This document shows positions 40,547 to 41,993 of a stretch of DNA of 41,993 nucleotides, piece by piece. The stretch comes from a virus, in IMG/VR virus record IMGVR_UViG_3300008735_001084, positions 1 to 41,993 of that record, one strand, 5' to 3'. The stretch's first letter is position 1, and each line of letters opens with the position of its first letter. The notes below the pieces were generated by a model that saw only the letters and a list, made by a program, of their open reading frames with translations, was not told the origin of the DNA and searched no databases. Position numbers and translations under genes: made by a program.

Positions 40547-41281
40547 GTGAAACGATTGTGCATATTGTTTGTTGCAATCATACTTACTGGTTGTGTATCG
40601 ACTAATCAATTTTTAGGTATGGGCGGAGCAAACGGAACAAAAGAAAATTTACCTGTAGGTACTGAAGTCCTTTTAGAAATGGCCGAGTACTGTGAAAGAA
40701 TATATGACGAAGGTGAGGAAATAAGAGATAACGAATTCTCATATAATGTGGTTCAAGATCGTAGTGTCACTATTGTTATCATTCGTGGTACTAATAATGG
40801 TAGAAACGTGCTCTCAGATCTCGATGTTAGACCATTCCAAGACAAAAAACTTAGTGCAGGTCTCCATAGAGGATTTAGAGACGCCGCTGAAAAAATAAAA
40901 AACGATCTAATAGAAAATCATGCTTTAGAAGAAATGATTATTTTTACAGGGCATTCTCTTGGCGGAGCAGTAGCACAGATTTTAGGGCTATGGTTTGAAG
41001 ACGATGCATATGAAGTACAAGTTTATACGTTTGGTGCACCATCTGTAATTATGGAACAAGTATGGTTAGACGAACATTTCAGGGTTTATCTAGAAAATGA
41101 TCCAGTACCATTTCTTCCGCCTTTTCCTTATGTACATTGGGGGATTAGAATAAATGCAGAAACATTAGATTGGGATGAAGATCATCCAATAGGAGATGTA
41201 ACTAAAATAGATGCAAGAGACCATTCTATAAAAGAATATAAAAAGGTACTTCAACGTCATGCCACTTCAAACAGTTTATGA
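40547..41281 (+). CDS. Lipase class 3-like lipoprotein
   Basis: 244 aa from GTG 40547 with AAAGGAA upstream. A lipoprotein signal (CILFVAIILTGC, lipobox Cys16) is followed by an alpha/beta-hydrolase domain. IIRGTNN is the oxyanion-hole region, FTGHSLGGAVAQ the nucleophile elbow with Ser137. A later Asp in ENDPVPFLPP and His in DHSIKEY complete a triad. Such enzymes hydrolyse lipid esters. On the outer membrane it could damage the envelope at lysis. Confidence 0.85.
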   Translation: MKRLCILFVAIILTGCVSTNQFLGMGGANGTKENLPVGTEVLLEMAEYCERIYDEGEEIRDNEFSYNVVQDRSVTIVIIRGTNNGRNVLSDLDVRPFQDKKLSAGLHRGFRDAAEKIKNDLIENHALEEMIIFTGHSLGGAVAQILGLWFEDDAYEVQVYTFGAPSVIMEQVWLDEHFRVYLENDPVPFLPPFPYVHWGIRINAETLDWDEDHPIGDVTKIDARDHSIKEYKKVLQRHATSNSL

Positions 41282-41543
41282 AAAGTATAGACCTGCTAGT
41301 GATATATTAATGGAATATTATGCTTATTGTGAATTAAGAGGATTTTTACAAGATGATTGGGAAAAAGAAGATAAAATGTATAAAGCCCAATGCGATAAAT
41401 TATATGAAGAGTATAAAACTGCGGCCGCAAGAGAAAAGGATAGGGAAGAAAACTCAAAATCTGCAAGAATAGCAAAAAAACTTGAAACAATGAAAATGAC
41501 CGAGGATTTAGTCGCTAAAATTAAATTGAGAAATAGTAAATGA
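41259..41543 (+). CDS. Small charged coiled-coil protein
   Basis: 94 aa, overlapping the end of the lipase gene by 23 bases. Tyr-rich first third, then a Lys/Glu/Ala-rich helix. No membrane segment or motif. Function unknown. Confidence 0.6.
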   Translation: MPLQTVYEKYRPASDILMEYYAYCELRGFLQDDWEKEDKMYKAQCDKLYEEYKTAAAREKDREENSKSARIAKKLETMKMTEDLVAKIKLRNSK

Positions 41544-41749
41544 TTAAAGATGAAGTGCCAAAACGTCCTAAAAAATATCCTAAAGGACATATGCAAGAAA
41601 GAGAACGTATTGTAAAAGAATTACGTAGAGTCTACGTAGAAGTATCCACAAAAAATGCATTGTTAAAACTAGATCATGCCTACCGAAAAGTAACACAACT
41701 ACAAAAAGGTAATGTCCTGCCCTGGATCGATTTACCTCAAATCAAATAA
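41540..41749 (+). CDS. Small basic protein
   Basis: 69 aa, ATGA overlap with the previous gene. Lys/Arg-rich with an amphipathic helix, possibly nucleic-acid-binding. The stop overlaps an AATAAATA motif. Confidence 0.6.
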   Translation: MIKDEVPKRPKKYPKGHMQERERIVKELRRVYVEVSTKNALLKLDHAYRKVTQLQKGNVLPWIDLPQIK

Positions 41750-41752
41750 ATA
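41745..41752 (+). promoter_or_regulatory. AATAAATA motif four bases before a start codon
   Basis: Same arrangement as at 20105: AATAAATA, four bases, then ATGCG. Confidence 0.4.
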
Positions 41753-41756
41753 TTGT

Positions 41757-41993
41757 ATGCGGTATCGAGAACTCTTAGAAGATATTAATTGGTCATATCC
41801 TAACTTTGAAGAGGAATGGGGAGAAGTTGTAGGAGACGATCCTGAACTTAGTGCTAGATATAGTAAACATTTTCCTAACAAGGAAACATGGCTTGCTAAA
41901 GCAAAACAAGGAAGTGTTCATCAAGTGACTCCAGAAATGCAAGTGCAAAATACAGATGCATTTTATAATACACCCGAAACAGAATTTGATCAA
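41757..41993 (+). CDS. Partial protein with capsid-targeting-like N-terminus (cut by window end)
   Basis: 79 codons are visible and the frame is open at the window edge. MRYRELLEDINWSY resembles the starts of the proteins at 20117 and 38911. The rest is acidic and aromatic, with no identified domain yet. Confidence 0.6.
   Translation, partial: MRYRELLEDINWSYPNFEEEWGEVVGDDPELSARYSKHFPNKETWLAKAKQGSVHQVTPEMQVQNTDAFYNTPETEFDQ

Noticed and set aside
1-41993. tRNA genes, rRNA genes, CRISPR arrays, insertion sequences and an integrase
   Set aside because: No cloverleaf-like segment, regular spaced repeats, transposase or integrase motif was found by eye; a tRNAscan run would be needed to exclude a tRNA fully.
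1-41993. QueC in the window
   Set aside because: No protein has the ATP-pyrophosphatase SGGxDS motif expected of QueC.

Overview
This 42-kb window is almost certainly part of a tailed double-stranded DNA bacteriophage genome of the T4-like myovirus type. It encodes a family B DNA polymerase, a T4 gp45-type sliding clamp, a DsbA-like dsDNA-binding protein and a T4 RNase H-type exonuclease. It also encodes a large tail-associated lysozyme-like protein, an M15 peptidase, and many small genes packed head to tail with ATGA overlaps. Base composition is strongly AT-rich, and all but one gene lie on the + strand. The low GC and the transport and metabolic cargo suggest a marine low-GC host such as a SAR11-like alphaproteobacterium, but the host is inferred, not shown.

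Layout. (1) 1-5,484: virion and lysis module (end of a structural gene, an 876-aa protein with a transglycosylase-like C-terminus, an M15 peptidase), then a three-gene membrane set that includes a MotA/TolQ/ExbB-like and an ExbD/MotB-like protein. (2) 5,493-8,643: a strong sigma-70-type promoter, dsbA-like gene and DNA polymerase. (3) 8,681-17,218: a phosphoribosyltransferase, then an ~8-kb cassette that looks bacterial: BMP-family binding protein, NCS2-like permease, a second phosphoribosyltransferase, a complete NMT1/SsuA-type ABC importer, two 2OG-Fe(II) oxygenases and an arylsulfotransferase-like beta-propeller. It ends in a 39-nt perfect inverted repeat. (4) 17,282-22,697: half-size Na/Pi symporter-like protein, sliding clamp, DpdA-like DNA guanine transglycosylase, HExxH metalloprotease-like protein and small genes, including a QueD/PTPS-like protein. 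(5) 22,672-31,408: flavin-dependent halogenase, orotidine-5'-phosphate decarboxylase, glycosyltransferase, 2OG oxygenase, FolE, a third phosphoribosyltransferase, HIT protein, AbrB-like protein, QueE and RNase H-type nuclease. (6) 31,408-34,354: small genes, HtrA-like protease, a secreted Cys-rich protein and a holin-like protein, ending in hairpins. (7) 34,382-38,099: a very AT-rich cassette (radical SAM, split and shortened transketolase, SDR, and a methyltransferase gene with an in-frame stop). (8) 38,102-41,993: one minus-strand gene facing a 22-bp palindrome with T4-type late-promoter motifs, then candidate late genes including a PycTM-like membrane protein and a lipase-like lipoprotein.

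How it fits together. DpdA, FolE, a QueD-like protein and QueE together predict that this phage places a 7-deazaguanine base in its own DNA; no QueC is visible here. The import genes, three phosphoribosyltransferases and PyrF would enlarge the purine and pyrimidine nucleotide supply. GTP is both a DNA precursor and the starting substrate of 7-deazaguanine synthesis, so import and modification may be linked. Two promoter classes can be read directly: TTGACA-17 nt-TATAAT early-type promoters in front of replication and modification genes, and ATAAATA late-type motifs at module boundaries.
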